A DNA stretch of 64,000 bases from assembly GCA_951217055.1 (NCBI GenBank), contig OX578285.1, forward strand, positions 55,244,024-55,308,023, written 5' to 3'. Made by a program: the position numbers and the translations under genes. Source of the DNA: Gerris lacustris (taxonomy: Eukaryota > Arthropoda > Insecta > Hemiptera > Gerridae). The notes beneath the pieces were generated by a model. That model was not told where the DNA came from, ran no database searches, and saw only the letters and a program-made list of their open reading frames with translations. Positions 1 to 11,540 of this stretch are shown here, piece by piece; the stretch's first letter is position 1, and every line of letters starts with the position of its first letter.

Positions 1-337
1 ATATCTCCAGTTATAATTGAGGTATTAAGTTCCGGTTTAAGTTGGGTTTGTCTTGAAACTCCCTCTTGATAGTCGGTTTTTCAGCCCGAGTCAAAGGGTC
101 TTAGAGCAGTAGTAACTTCTAATTTGTCCATTTGCTCTGAGTTACCTCAAATGAACCAGGCAAGAATGTATGTGATCGCACTTGGGCACTCTTGCTCAAG
201 CTTCTAGGGCGAGAGTACTCGGCAAGAGTGTACTGCGGGCATAAGGATTTAAAAGGGTCAATAAAACCAATTGAGTCCCAGATGTTCTTCTTGAAGGTAT
301 CATGTATACTTTGCAAAGGTTTTCTTCAGAATTAGGT

Positions 338-704
338 ATGAAGCAATAGGTATAAGAGCTTATGAAACAGATGTCTTAACAATTCAATTATTAGATCATT
401 AAATGGTTCTTTTTAGATGAAGCTATAGGTAAAAGAGCATATAAAACAAATGTCTTAACCATTCAATGATCATATCATTGAATAGTTTATTTCACATGAT
501 GCTATAGGTAAAAGAGCCTATGAAACAGATGTCTTAACCATTCAATGATCGAGTCATTGAATGGTCCATTTCAGATGAGCTTTAGGTATAAAAGCATATT
601 AAACAGGTGTCTTAACCATTCAATGATCGGATCATTGAATGGTTCACTTTGGATGAAGCTATAGGTAAAAGAGCACATGAAACAGATGTCTTAACCATTC
701 AATG
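338..704. repeat. ~80-bp minisatellite, about 4.6 copies, with a palindrome in each unit
   Basis: Units beginning near GAAGCTATAGGTAAAAGAGC recur at about 338, 418, 497, 577 and 655. Each carries an inverted repeat of the type CCATTCAATGATC / GATCATTGAATGG. In the fourth unit it is perfect: 15-bp arms at 614-628 and 630-644 around one base. The array lies in the TPR intron before exon A. Confidence 0.85.
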
Positions 705-1005
705 TAAAAACTAACATCATTAAATTATAAAATCAAAGAATAAATAAGATTCCTTTTCCAATATATAAAAAGCTCTTAACTATTACACATTACTAGAGGT
801 CGCATACAATTTTTTATTCACCTTTGGCCAGAACAATTTATTTTAGGTCCAGTAATTTTATGTTTTTCTTATGAAAAGAAGTATTACAATGTAATTTAGA
901 TTATTAATTATTGTTAAATTATTTTAATTTATAACATTAATAATTTATGTTTTAACTGTTAATTGTCTAAAATATTAAAAAGTATCTTTATTTGTTTTTT
1001 ATCAG

Positions 1006-1107
1006 GCGGAAGCAATTGAGAATACTGTGTCGGCTTCTGTTCAAGAACCTTCTGAGCAGTCAGTTTCAGCTTCACAACCTCCAGTTCTGCCAATATACTG
1101 CCGTCAA
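1006..1107 (+). CDS. Tpr: TPR exon A (first in window)
   Basis: The exon follows a T-rich tract ending ATCAG and is closed by a consensus GTGAGT donor. It encodes 34 residues in phase 0, beginning AEAIENTVSASVQ and ending LPIYCRQ. It is Ser/Pro/Gln-rich and low in complexity, as expected for the start of the TPR tail. Alone it is not diagnostic; it is included because frame and phase match the next exon. Confidence 0.8.
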
Positions 1108-1669
1108 GTGAGTTACACAGTGTTTACTCTTCCTGTATTTAGTTATTTTATTTTAAATATTTTCTGTTTAAAACTGTCCAGCTTTGCACGTATCTAGGAT
1201 GTGTGTCCACATTTTACTTCTATGTGGAGCAACTGTTCTGATAAGTATCTTTTAGATCCTTGGGATTTAGCCTCGGGGGTATAGCTGAGAAAAAACAACT
1301 CCTGGTTCTGAAGAAAATAATATTGAAGCTAATTTTCATTGTTAATTATGTTACCCCAAGAACCAACAAATAGTAATTCTTTATTCAAACAGAATCAACG
1401 CCATAGCAAAAACTGATTTTGGTTGAAAAGAAATAATAATGAAGATAATTTACATTATGGTTTATGTTAGCTCAAGAACCAAAAATCTGGAATCTTTTTA
1501 GCTGTTTTATTGCAGGAAAGATAATGTATTATGTGTTAAGAAATCACTGATCCCTCGCACCCTATTCTATTCATGGCAGAATTCTACCGATGGTGACTGA
1601 AAAACTACAAAAAATAAATATGTTCAATTGAAATGTGGCAAAGTTGTTGATTAGACTTGTGTTTTTTAG

Positions 1670-1867
1670 GTTGAAGATGGTCAAGGAGTTGCCAGTAGTC
1701 AGGAGGTAGCTGGAGGCAGTGGTACTAGCCAGCTAAGTGGAGGTAATAGTGGACAACCATCTAGTTCTAGTAGCAGCGTTAGCACTAGTCAGGGTAACCA
1801 AAGTATGAAGCGACCACATCCTCCTTCATCTCCGTCACCTTGTGATCATGAAGCAAAATTACCTCCG
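1670..1867 (+). CDS. Tpr: TPR exon B, Ser-rich with KRPHPPSSPSP
   Basis: The acceptor is TTTTTTAG and the donor GTAAGT. The exon encodes 66 residues, phase 0 at both ends. It opens with VEDGQGVASSQEV, runs through Ser/Gly-rich sequence and ends with KRPHPPSSPSP and KLPP, resembling the region of vertebrate TPR just before its nuclear localisation signal. No folded domain is expected. Confidence 0.87.
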
Positions 1868-2300
1868 GTAAGTTTTTCTTTTTACTTTACATATGAATAT
1901 CTACATTGTTTTTAAGCATGCATACACTTGAGCCATTACCTGCTTCTTAGGGCATCTCACCAGTGCTATCTTGAAGGTCTTAAGTATCGAACAGTCTAAA
2001 AGCTTCTTCTTTTGACAATAGGTCAAAACACTTCTGCCCTTGATAGGTGTGAGTTGACCTACGATCAGAGTACTAGTCCAACTCACCACCATCTTGCTAT
2101 ATATACTGTATAAATGACCTCTTATCTACAAGTAGTATATGATTATTTTGTAAACCTCATTAATAATAGAAATAATGTAAAAATAAAAATGCCCACTGGG
2201 TTTCAAACTATGACATTCATGTGGTTTCAAATTTATTTTCATTCAGAAATAAATGTCACTGAATATTATTTGCTAAAACAATATTCATGTGTAAAATCCT

Positions 2301-2301
<1 letters not shown>

Positions 2302-2332
<31 letters not shown>
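2302..2332. repeat. Poly(T) tract
   Basis: A run of ~27 T in the TPR intron between exons B and C. It could be the reversed poly(A) tail of an old retroposon on the - strand, but no retroposon body was recognised next to it. Confidence 0.7.
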
Positions 2333-2334
<2 letters not shown>

Positions 2335-3052
2335 TATATATAGTATCAAATTGAGATCATATAAGTTGAAATGCCTACACCTAAATCTGTATCTCAGAAA
2401 TAAATTATTGTAATTCCAATTTTTTTACATAACTTTTAGTGATTTATACTGCAATGCTGGTAGATAATTGTGGATGAAATATTGTATCTCCTTTATTAGT
2501 TTATAAAGAATTAATCAATACTAATAATAAATATAAAAATACAATTTTTTAAATCTGATCTTATTTTCAACTTTTTTTTTATTTCTAATTGTTTCCATGT
2601 GCAAAATTTGGGGAAGATTTAAAGATGGGAAATGGTTCAAAATTGGGGTGATAGGTGTACGATGAAACTTACGAAGAAAAGTAATATAAGACCAGTAAAA
2701 ATGTTGAAGAAAAACTGCTAGTTTCCATTTTTAGAAAGTAGAAAATAGCTATCTAAAAATGTGGCACAATAATTTACCTTTGAGGTATGGAAAATAGATA
2801 GCTCAATTTTCAATTTGTTATAATCATCGAGTGTTGCCTTACTCCACTCACTGATCTAAAAAATATTTGTTTAAATATCTCTATCTCTCATCTCTAACTG
2901 CCAAGAAGAAAGGATTGAAAATGATAATGGTTCTCTTAAGTTGCAAATTTTAACGACCCCTTCTAATTCTTCTTAGGAAGAATCCTGCTGTATTTTTTAA
3001 AATTATTTATAAACTATTGTAATTATATAACTAATTTGACTTATTGTTTCAG

Positions 3053-3205
3053 CAAGTGAAAAGAAGTCGTGTTAGTGGAGGTAATGAAGAGGAAATGGTG
3101 CTACACTCGGATGTTTTAGAAGTTGAATATCAAGTACCTACTAGCAGTCAAAGAGATCAGGATGATCCATTAGTAATATCTGACGATGAAATACCAGATC
3201 AAGGA
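3053..3205 (+). CDS. Tpr: TPR exon C, KRSR and acidic stretch
   Basis: The acceptor is TTGTTTCAG and the donor GTGAGT. It encodes 51 residues in phase 0, starting QVKRSRVSGGNEEE and including DDPLVISDDEIPDQG, which parallels the VIVIDSDDE-type acidic segment of vertebrate TPR. The basic KRSR cluster together with KR in the previous exon is a plausible nuclear-localisation signal. Confidence 0.9.
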
Positions 3206-3661
3206 GTGAGTTCTTTTACTATCACGTATTATTATTTTTTGGGGTAAATTTGATATCTACTAGATGTGTAGTTTTTTTGTTTTAAACAAATTGTGAGTAC
3301 AGTAATCACTCGGTTACGCAGATACCTAATGTTACTTATTATTTTAAGGATTTTGTTTAAAAAAAAAAAAATATATATCACCTTTTTAACGCTTACTTAC
3401 TCTATGGTGTTACAACCCATATAGAGTTTTCGGCCTCATTTACAATTTTAGTACCTGATTTTTTCTCATCTACTCTTATACACCAAGTACCTATATTACC
3501 CTCAAAAAGCTTCTCGATACTCCTATTTTTAATAACTATATGTGCCTATGAATTGTGAATTAAATATAAATAGTGGATTTGTATTGTAATTTCTTCTTCA
3601 AAGAATAATTCTTGATTATTTCCTCAATTCCAATTTCTATTTCATTCTTTATACTTTTTTC

Positions 3662-4045
3662 TAGAGTTGGGACAACCGACTAGAAAAATCAACCGAATTA
3701 ATAAGTCGATTCGGGAAAAAACAATCGACTGAAAACAGTTTCATAGCGGGAATAGGGTATACGAATAAAAATACAGACTGAGACAACCCGCAAGTTGAAT
3801 GTTTCAATCGGATGTTTTTGTTTTTAATTTAAGAGTGGTAGGTGAAGGGCTCAGAGCTGAGGAGGGGTGAGAAGGCGCATGACACTCGTTATCTCATTAT
3901 ACATATACATGTCCGAATTACAACTCAAAACTACAGACTGATATCAGTCGAATGAAAACTAGATATCCACAACCGAATGAATGAATATTTTAAAACAACC
4001 GATTGATTAGTCGACTGTGTTCAGTCGATTGGTTCGCAACGCTAC
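3662..4045. mobile_element. Possible TIR element (TAGnGTTG ends)
   Basis: The left end TAGAGTTGGGACAACCGACT and the reverse complement of the right end TAGCGTTGCGAACCAATCGAC are similar, and CGACTG/AACCGA motifs recur inside. This suggests an old non-autonomous DNA transposon in the intron between exons C and D. No clear target duplication was seen. Confidence 0.4.
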
Positions 4046-4119
4046 TTTTTTCCAACCTTCGTAGCCTTTTTGCTTTAATTACTGAGACCAGCCTATGCTT
4101 TTGAATCACCATCCTTAAT

Positions 4120-4360
4120 TTCTGATGAGTACTTGTTTTCCAGTTCTTTTGGCTGTTTAAAACTTCAAATATTCTCCATAGTATCTTCTTTACCCATATA
4201 CTTACATATCTATGTCATAGCTTAACAAAGTCTATGTAATTCCTGAACAGTGCTTGTTTTCCAGTTCTTTTTGTTGTTAATAACTCCAAATATCCTCTTT
4301 AGTTATCATCTTTTCCCATTTACTTTAAATATCTATATCATAGCTTAACAAAGTCTATGT
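4120..4360. repeat. Two-copy tandem duplication, period ~121 bp
   Basis: CTTGTTTTCCAGTTCTTTT and CATAGCTTAACAAAGTCTATG each occur twice, 121 bases apart, with intervening sequence also similar. A local duplication inside a TPR intron. Confidence 0.8.
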
Positions 4361-4837
4361 TTGGCTCCTAACCGTTCTAATGATTTGTTCATTGTTATTA
4401 ATGAATCTTTTCACACTGATTGATTTAAGAGGAAAGATGAGTGAATAGCAATTGTTCTCTGCATTCGCTCCTTGCTTTATCTTTATGTGCATTCCATTTT
4501 TTTATTTTTCTTATTGATGGTAGGGTCTGAAAGAAAAATTAAATGGCTCAATTCACTCAATTTTTTTCTTCAGTCTTTACTATCAATAAGATATGCAAAA
4601 TGATAAACTTTCTCAATGTTATCTCTCCTAGTTGTAAGTTCACTTACCTTTCTAAATTTATCATACCAATCTGTGTCCATATTATATTTCGGTTAACTGA
4701 TAGTCATACTTAATTGTATTACCTATTTCACTGTTAATATGCAGTAATGATGGAATGACCTTTGTTGACGTATTGATTAAGTCTGCATTGACAGCAAATG
4801 CAACACACTGGATGTAGTGGTTATATTATCAAATTAA

Positions 4838-4988
4838 TTTCTGTACTTTCTTCAAAACCATGTTAAAGAGTAATGTGTGGACAGTACAGGTGTGCTATCC
4901 ACATTACTCTTATATTGTGGGCAGTACAGCTGTACTTATCCACATTACCTGGTTTTAAAGAAAGTCTTACAAAGTACAGAAATTAAAG
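4838..4988. mobile_element. Small palindromic (foldback) repeat
   Basis: The left arm (AATTTCTGTACTTTCTTC, ~4839-4905) is largely complementary to the right arm (~4906-4987), with TGGACAGTACAG and its counterpart GTACAGCTGTAC near the centre. It resembles a foldback MITE, 100 bp before exon D. Confidence 0.6.
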
Positions 4989-5088
4989 TGAGTTCTTCCT
5001 CCCCAAATCCTTTTTCTACTTTGTTACTTTTCTACTTTTGTTAATAACAATGTTTTTTAATTAGAAACGTAATTGATTGATTGTTTAG

Positions 5089-5172
5089 GCTATTGAAGAC
5101 GGAGGAGAATTTGAAGAAGACGCTGAGGAAGAAGGACGTTACGGAATGGAAACATACAGCCATAATGAACAG
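5089..5172 (+). CDS. Tpr: TPR exon D, Glu-rich
   Basis: A 28-residue phase-0 exon between TTGTTTAG and GTACTT. The product (AIEDGGEFEEDAEEEGRY, then GMETYSHNEQ) is strongly acidic and fits the acidic centre of the TPR tail. The donor is weaker than consensus (GTACTT), but the frame joins cleanly to both neighbours. Confidence 0.87.
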
Positions 5173-5846
5173 GTACTTATTATTATTTAGTGTTATCGGC
5201 CTAAAAGTATCAAATAAATTAGACGTATAACACCATTAGCATCTTCCAGCGTCCCCTATGAAGAACGAAGACGTATAACTAAAAAAATGTCCTGTTACTT
5301 TTTTTAATAAAATAGTAGGTGCATATTAAAAGAAAGGAGATTTGTCGAAGAAGGTTTAGTTCAGATTGAGTTTTATGCATTCAATGATTCCTGTCCCATA
5401 AGTCTGCAAAAGGGTATTTGCAATTTTAGCATTGAGCAGTAATAATGTATGTTTTGAGGTGTATGATGTGTTTATCAATTAAGTTGTTTAAAAAGGGGAC
5501 AGTCAGGAAAACTAATACATCCTTGTTTACTCACCATTAAAGACAAATCTCTTTTTAGGGGTTTGAAGATCTTTCTCGAAACCCTTATGCCGAGGGTGAT
5601 GTGTCTGTCTGTCTCTTTGGTTCATATCTCCCGAACCGTTAAGGGTAAAAAGTTAAATTTGAAACACTGGTGCAACTTTTTAACCCACTCAAAGGAAAAA
5701 TACAGAAAAGTTATAAATTTATTATGCGCAATTCGCAAAAATGTGGTAAACTCAAATATTTTTATTTTTTTATGACTGCCCATGAAATTTCATCTTATTT
5801 TTATTTTAAGTCAATTAAATATTAATATTTGATTCTTTTTTTGTAG

Positions 5847-5934
5847 GAATTGACTAGCTTTGATGATGCTGAAGGACCTGATATAGATGAGGGTAGCAAT
5901 ACTGACCAAGACAACAATGAAGTTGATATTATTG
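5847..5934 (+). CDS. Tpr: TPR exon E, acidic
   Basis: The acceptor is TTTTTTTGTAG. The exon encodes ELTSFDDAEGPDIDEG and then SNTDQDNNEVDII, plus one base, so it ends in phase 1 at GTATGG. The split glycine/aspartate codon is completed by AT at the start of the next exon, giving GAT. Composition continues the acidic run. Confidence 0.87.
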
Positions 5935-6144
5935 GTATGGATACCTATTTATTCTCTCTCTGTAGTTATGGAGAGTTTATGTAAACTTGCAAAAAAGGAA
6001 TGCTAGAAATGTATCTTTAAAGTGACCTAACTATATTTGTTTGTTTTTTTTTCTTCAAAAACTAATGTAATTCTTTAATCAAACATATTTTTTTGCTCCT
6101 CAGAATAGACAGGTAAAGCAAATTAAACTTTTGCCTTCCAAAAA

Positions 6145-7715
6145 CAAGGAGGAGTTTTGTAAACTGTTTGAATCACTTGAGTAGGCTTCTGATATGAATA
6201 ATCTGAGTTTGCTCTGATTTCCGTGGTGTTTGATATACCTCAAAATTTTCGGGGTTTACTTAATATCTCTGTTCCTAAGCATGTTCGGACCAGGAGGGGT
6301 TAGTCCTGACCTGGCCACGAACTAGTATGATAGAAATAATAATAAATAAACAACACAAAGAGCCAGAGCTAGTGGACTGTAAATAGCTGTATTTTAATAG
6401 GATATTTATAAAATAAGTATAAAAGTGAGCCTACTATAATTATAAAAAAAGGTAAAATGTAAAAGCTTATAAATACATATGGAGAGATTAGCTGTGGAGA
6501 GTTGAGAAGGGTTAAGCTGAAGTATAGCTGCGCTGCAGTTCCTCTTGTGACTTGGAGGAGATGGGAAGATCCCGCCAAAGCTGAGCCAAATAACTCTTCT
6601 GGACGCCAAGCAAGAGTTAATAAGTATAAATATTTGCCTGGAAGTCAGGACAAATGAGTTAACCCAGATACCTGGGTTAACACGCCGAAATAAGTATAAA
6701 TATTTGCCTGGAAGCCAGAACAAATGAGCTAACCCAGATAACTAGGATTAACCCGCCGAATAACAACATAAAAATAAATAAAGCTACTTGCTTGCTTTGA
6801 GTCAAATCAACTTCCACTTAAACAAATCTCTGTCCAATGCCGTAGAAACTTTGATAACATAATTAAAGAAAAGTCTAAATTTACCTGGCATCCAGGATAA
6901 ATAAATTAAACCTGGATGCCAGGGACAACTAGCACTAACAAGGGTTCTTAATCACACAGTCATGCTTGCTAGCAGAGAAAACAACAACAGACTGAATAAT
7001 TTCTTCATAGCTCTTGGAGGTGGATGTGAAGAATAACTGAACCTGGGTTTAAGGTTATGATGCGTAGCGGGTCTAGTATCTAGACGGATTTATTACATAA
7101 ACTATATAAAATATAACATATTCCTATTAATTGATACACATAAAAGGATTTCAAAATTCCCTATACAAAATTAAGAAAAGGAGTTCAGGTTGTCCTGAAC
7201 AAAGCATCTAAGAGCAAAAGTGGTTAATATTAATTTGTAGAGGAAAAAATTTGCTATAACTTATGTATTTATAAGTTTTTCTTGTTAAAACGTTTAGTTG
7301 TGATGAAATAGATTTGACTATCTCTAACACTTCTTTACAGTGTCAGTTTTGACTTTTGAAAGCCAACAGCAACAATGCTATAAAGTGTTAAAAATTGCCA
7401 AATCTGTTTAATCGTTTTTAAATGTTTTAAAAGAGAAAAGAACATTAAAATATAAAATTTGTAGCAAATTTCTTCCTGTTTAGTATTGATGATAACCGCC
7501 TTTGGTCTCCGATGCATACGAACAGAGATATTAAGCAAACCCCGAAAAAAGTCTGAAAATTTTGAGGTATTCCTAAGACTACTTGGTTTATTTTTATTTT
7601 TTATTTTTTTTAGCTTTAGCCCCACTCGGAAATCAGGATAACTCAAATTATTCATATCAGAGGCCAATTTGAGTGATTAAAACAGTTTCCAGAACTCCAC
7701 TTGTTTTTCAAATGC
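6145..7715. mobile_element. Inverted-repeat element, ~1.57 kb, degraded
   Basis: The left segment (about 6145-6262: CCTTCCAAAAACAAGGAGGAG through AAAATTTTCGGGGTTTAC) is the imperfect reverse complement of 7535-7715 (GCAAACCCCGAAAA through GGAACTCCACTTG-type sequence, sharing ATTCATATCAGAGGCC). The right arm carries an extra T-rich insertion. The interior has no recognisable transposase. It also contains a 70-bp tandem duplication starting at 6619 and 6689. Probably a non-autonomous DNA transposon in the exon E-F intron. Confidence 0.6.
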
Positions 7716-8359
7716 ACACCATTTTTTGGAGCTAATTTTCTTGGCCTAAGATAGTAATCCAAATTTTTTTGTAGGCCTCGGCATGCATTTAGGAATGTAG
7801 TCTCCAGATTTCCAAGCTCGTTTAATATTTGACTCTACAGATAGGTAGGTTCTTCTTAGTCCCTAGGTGATCTCTAAGAAAACCTTTTTACAACCTGCAC
7901 TTTAATTCAAAATGATAAAAGTTTATAGTAATTGAAATGAATTATGTATTCAAGCACCACTTAATTAGGGTGAAGCCTAGATTTAGAGGAAAAGGGAAGA
8001 TTTTAATCATTGGAAATTATTTTATTTAGAAGCAAGACTGACTAACTCTAAATTTTGATTCCTCTGAAATCATATCTAATGGCCAAGAAAATTTGTAGTT
8101 CTACTTGAAATTTTGAAGAAATTTAACCTAAATTATATGCATTCTTTGTATACAACTTTGTGGCCAGGTCAGGATAACTCCCTTCTGGTGTGAACATCTA
8201 ATATTGTAAGGATTACCTTGATAAATTAAAAAAAAAATGAATGAATATAAAATAAAGAAAATAGTATGATTCACAGCTAGGAGTTTTGTAGATGAATTCA
8301 TGCAAATATAAAATGAATTTGAACTTTAAGTTAATTATTTATTATTTTGTTTTAAATAG

Positions 8360-8508
8360 ATGACAGTAATGAAGTACCCAATCAGTGTGAGAGTAGTGGT
8401 GTTCTACCACTTGATCCAAGTGGCTCTACTGAAGCTACAAGTTCAGGTGCTGTCATGCAACAAGCTTATCAACCTAGAAGAGCTGGACCCTCTGCCTTTT
8501 TACAATTT
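8360..8508 (+). CDS. Tpr: TPR exon F
   Basis: The acceptor TTTTAAATAG has an A-rich tract. The first two bases finish an Asp codon, then 49 codons follow, ending RRAGPSAFLQF before a GTAAGT donor. The segment with paired arginines and SAFLQF corresponds to the conserved block just before the VPSTPTL motif in TPR. It follows a 2.4-kb intron occupied by an inverted-repeat element. Confidence 0.88.
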
Positions 8509-8868
8509 GTAAGTACTTATTATCATTATAGATCAAAAGTTTCTGTAGTTGTTGTTTTAAATCTAGCTAACAGAATTACCTCGTCTGATTCCACTTCTGA
8601 GTTTGTAATATTTACTCAGCTCATAGAGGAGATTGAGCTCATAGAGAGTTCTTGATCGTGGTCAGTTGATGGAAAACAAATGGGAAGCTGCTCAAAAGAG
8701 TTAAAACCACCAGGTTTCAGCCTGATAAACCTTGATCGACACTCTCTGTTTGATAATTATCAAGATGCCATGTCTTATGAATTATTACAGATTAAACTAA
8801 TATGAAAACAAATTTAATTAATAGCGATTTATCAATTATTGTAATACATCTTTTTGGTTTAATATATT

Positions 8869-9381
8869 AGAGGTAAGATGGCTGATAAGATAATTTTAAC
8901 ACAAAAAAAACTACTTTTTCATTAATTGAAACAATTTGACCCTTATTTGAAGGTCATCTTCAGTAGTATTTAATTCTAAAAATAAAACTAATATAATACC
9001 TCAAATTAATACAACAAATCAAGATATAAATTTACATTTATTTATAATCCCGATCTCAATTCAATTTCTTTGATCTCTAAGCTTAATTAGTAGTTATGGT
9101 TTGACAATATCTACCTATTGTAAGTGTACACATTATTAAATGCAAACCATAACAGAGATCGAAGAAATTTTAATAAGATCTGGATTAAAAAGAAATGTAA
9201 ATATTTATCCTGATTTGTTGTATTAATTTAAGGTATACTTGCTTTATTTTTAGAATTAAATACGACTGAAGATGACCTTCAAAGGGTCTAAAATTACCTT
9301 CATAAGAGTCAAAACATTTCAATTAATTAAATAGTAGTTGTTTTTTGTGTTAAATTACACCTTATCAGCCATCTTGCCTCT
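8869..9381. mobile_element. Long-TIR palindromic MITE, 513 bp
   Basis: The ends AGAGGTAAGATGGCTGATA and its counterpart TATCAGCCATCTTGCCTCT are near-perfect inverted repeats, and pairing continues for ~200 bases per arm, including GAAGGTCATCTTC / GAAGATGACCTTC and AATACAACAAATCA / TGATTTGTTGTATT. A short spacer lies near 9100. No ORF. It sits in the exon F-G intron. Confidence 0.85.
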
Positions 9382-9720
9382 CATATACAAATATGAGGAG
9401 TTTGGTCACCCAACCCGAGTTAGTTCAAAGGAGCCTCCTTAGTGGGCTGCGTCTTCGTGTAAAAGCTCCCAGATTAAAAAAAACATAAAGTAGCACATTT
9501 GCTTTGACACTATATACTTTAAGCTTCAATTATTTCCTCTTCCACTTCTTGATCTTCTAATGTGTGATAAGGAATTGACATATGTGTTTCAACTTTATCT
9601 TATCAGTAAACTTTTACTCAAGCCAATGTTACTGATATATCCACAGATTTCTTTTGGTACAAGCATGGTACACTCACTTTAAGTAAATGTCTTTATTTTC
9701 ACTGATTATTTTTGTTGTAG

Positions 9721-9889
9721 AGTTACGATGAAGCTGGTGATGAATCGGTGGTGCCTTCAACTCCAACTTTATACGTACCTAGAAGAGTAGATGGATTTGG
9801 TGAGCCAGTCAGTTCTCCTCATGTTCCCTCTCCACGTTTTACATTCGGCAGTGAACCACCACCTCAACCATCTCAGCCGAGGCAGTCGA
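9721..9889 (+). CDS. Tpr: TPR exon G, diagnostic VPSTPTL block
   Basis: This is the best-conserved exon in the window. After TTTGTTGTAG it encodes SYDEAGDESVVPSTPTL, YVPRRVDGF, EPVSSPHVPSPRFTFG and a Pro/Gln-rich end, stopping in phase 1 at GTAAGT. Vertebrate TPR carries the same series (VPSTPTL, VP-R-DGF, SP-V, PRF-FG). The TP/SP pairs look like proline-directed kinase sites, which is inference. Confidence 0.96.
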
Positions 9890-10005
9890 GTAAGTTTATC
9901 GTTTCATATGTAAACTCTTTTCCAACTTGAATTAAAGAGGACGTTACGCTAAGAGGACGTTTGGAGTATTACACAATTGTCCATTATTGTTTATTATTTG
10001 TTCAG

Positions 10006-10122
10006 TGGATGGTGGAGTAGCACAAGTTGCTTCAGAAGGCATAGATGATACTAGAATGGATCTGAGCCAGTTGGATGAAGGAAGAAGAGTGCCTACCACT
10101 CCATCTCATGTGTCCCCTCAGG
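10006..10122 (+). CDS. Tpr: TPR exon H, VPTTP block
   Basis: The acceptor is ATTTGTTCAG. The exon starts by completing a Met codon and encodes DGGVAQVASEGIDDTRMD, LSQLDEGRRVPTTPSHVSPQ, ending in phase 1 at GTAAAT. GRRVPTTP matches the second conserved TP motif of the TPR tail, which follows the VPSTPTL block at about this distance in vertebrates. Confidence 0.95.
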
Positions 10123-10295
10123 GTAAATAAAAACTTTGTATATGCTGTTTTTCCGCAACTTCTTTAGATTGTTACTCCTGTATGTTTTTTTTAGAATATG
10201 AATGGATATAATTGTTTATAACTTCTTTTGTCTAAATAACTATTATTAAGAGAAAGGGATGTTTAGTCTAATACAATCCAACGCTTCTGTTTTTA

Positions 10296-10462
10296 TAAGG
10301 GGAGTAACAGTTTAAAGGAGAACATTCTATGCACCTTCTTTAGGCTGTTACTCCTTCTGTCTTTTTATAAGGGAAATAACCATCTAAAGAAGAACATTCT
10401 GTACACCTTCTTTAAATTGTTAATCTCTTCTGTTTTTTATAAGGGGAGTAACAATCTAAATT
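10296..10462. repeat. Hairpin-forming tandem repeat, array 1
   Basis: About 2.7 units of ~63 bp built from TTATAAGGGGAGTAACAGTC, AAGAAGAACATTC and CACCTTCTTTAGATTGTTACTCC. Each unit is itself an inverted repeat (GTAACA-TCTAAAGAAG against CTTCTTTAGA-TGTTAC). The same unit makes a second array at 17676-17852. Confidence 0.85.
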
Positions 10463-11540
10463 TAATGAAGTGCCGTTTTTTTCTCGTCACGTATTAAAAT
10501 TTGCTTCTGTTTTGGGTTGTTTAAGTAAAAAAATTAAAATTAAACTACTTACAGTCTTTAGGGTAATAATTTAGTACATGTTCACTGCTCCTTATGTAAT
10601 ATTTTGCCTCCTCTTGAAGCATCGTCAGGCCTAAAAGATTATTTTTATTGTTTAAGTACATTGGCTTACATGATAACATAAATATATAACATTACTTTTT
10701 AAACAATTGAAATTATGTAAATAAATAAATAAAACTAACCTTTACATTTTACAACCTGTTGATTAACATGTATTTTAATTTAAGTATTTATATAATAATC
10801 ACATAACATTTTTTTGCAGTGTGGAGTACCTACAAGTAAACAATTCATTAATACATGATCAATTTTCCACATTTAAATTTAAAGACCTCTGACAGATAAT
10901 CTAAATCTTTCTTTTGTACTGCCTCTACAAATTTTTCCCAAATACATAAATACCTACTACATAGTGTACTCCTTTTATAAATACATATATTTGATCATGT
11001 TTTATATTTTATAAAATTATATTGTTTCAATTATAGATCTTTTAGGCATAACTATGTTCCAGATTCGAATTAAATATATCTGAATTTCTTCTTCTTTATC
11101 TGAATTTGGAATTAAATATATCTGAACTCAAAATAAAGTTTAGTTGTTTTCCCTTAACAATGCAAAAAAGAAGTAAAAAAACTTAATGTTTCTAATAATA
11201 ATTTAGGTGGTATCTTTGCACCTTTAGGTAAATTTTTACTTTTAAATTGGGTTTTTTATTTGGAGGAAGTTTGGGGAATAAAAATTATAGGTTATAATTA
11301 ACTTAAATGTGTTTCTTAACTTATCTGTCAATGAATTTCATGGGTAGAATTTTGTACATCCTATCAATTATAAAAAATATAAGTACAGTGGGACTTTGCT
11401 ATAAAAATAATCATTATTTACGAATTTCTCAATTTTATGAAGATTATTTATTAAATACCAACACATTTGTGTATAAAAATGTTTCTATATAACAAAATAA
11501 ACAATTCCATGGAATGGAAAAAAGATCATACTTCTATTTT

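Noticed and set aside
338..704. CRISPR-like array
   Set aside because: Regular spacing is due to a contiguous ~80-bp tandem unit without unique spacers, in a eukaryotic intron.
7335..7667. 110-residue - strand ORF
   Set aside because: It lies in the right arm and interior of the inverted-repeat element, is Lys/Phe/Ile-rich as AT-rich DNA would give, and shows no domain.
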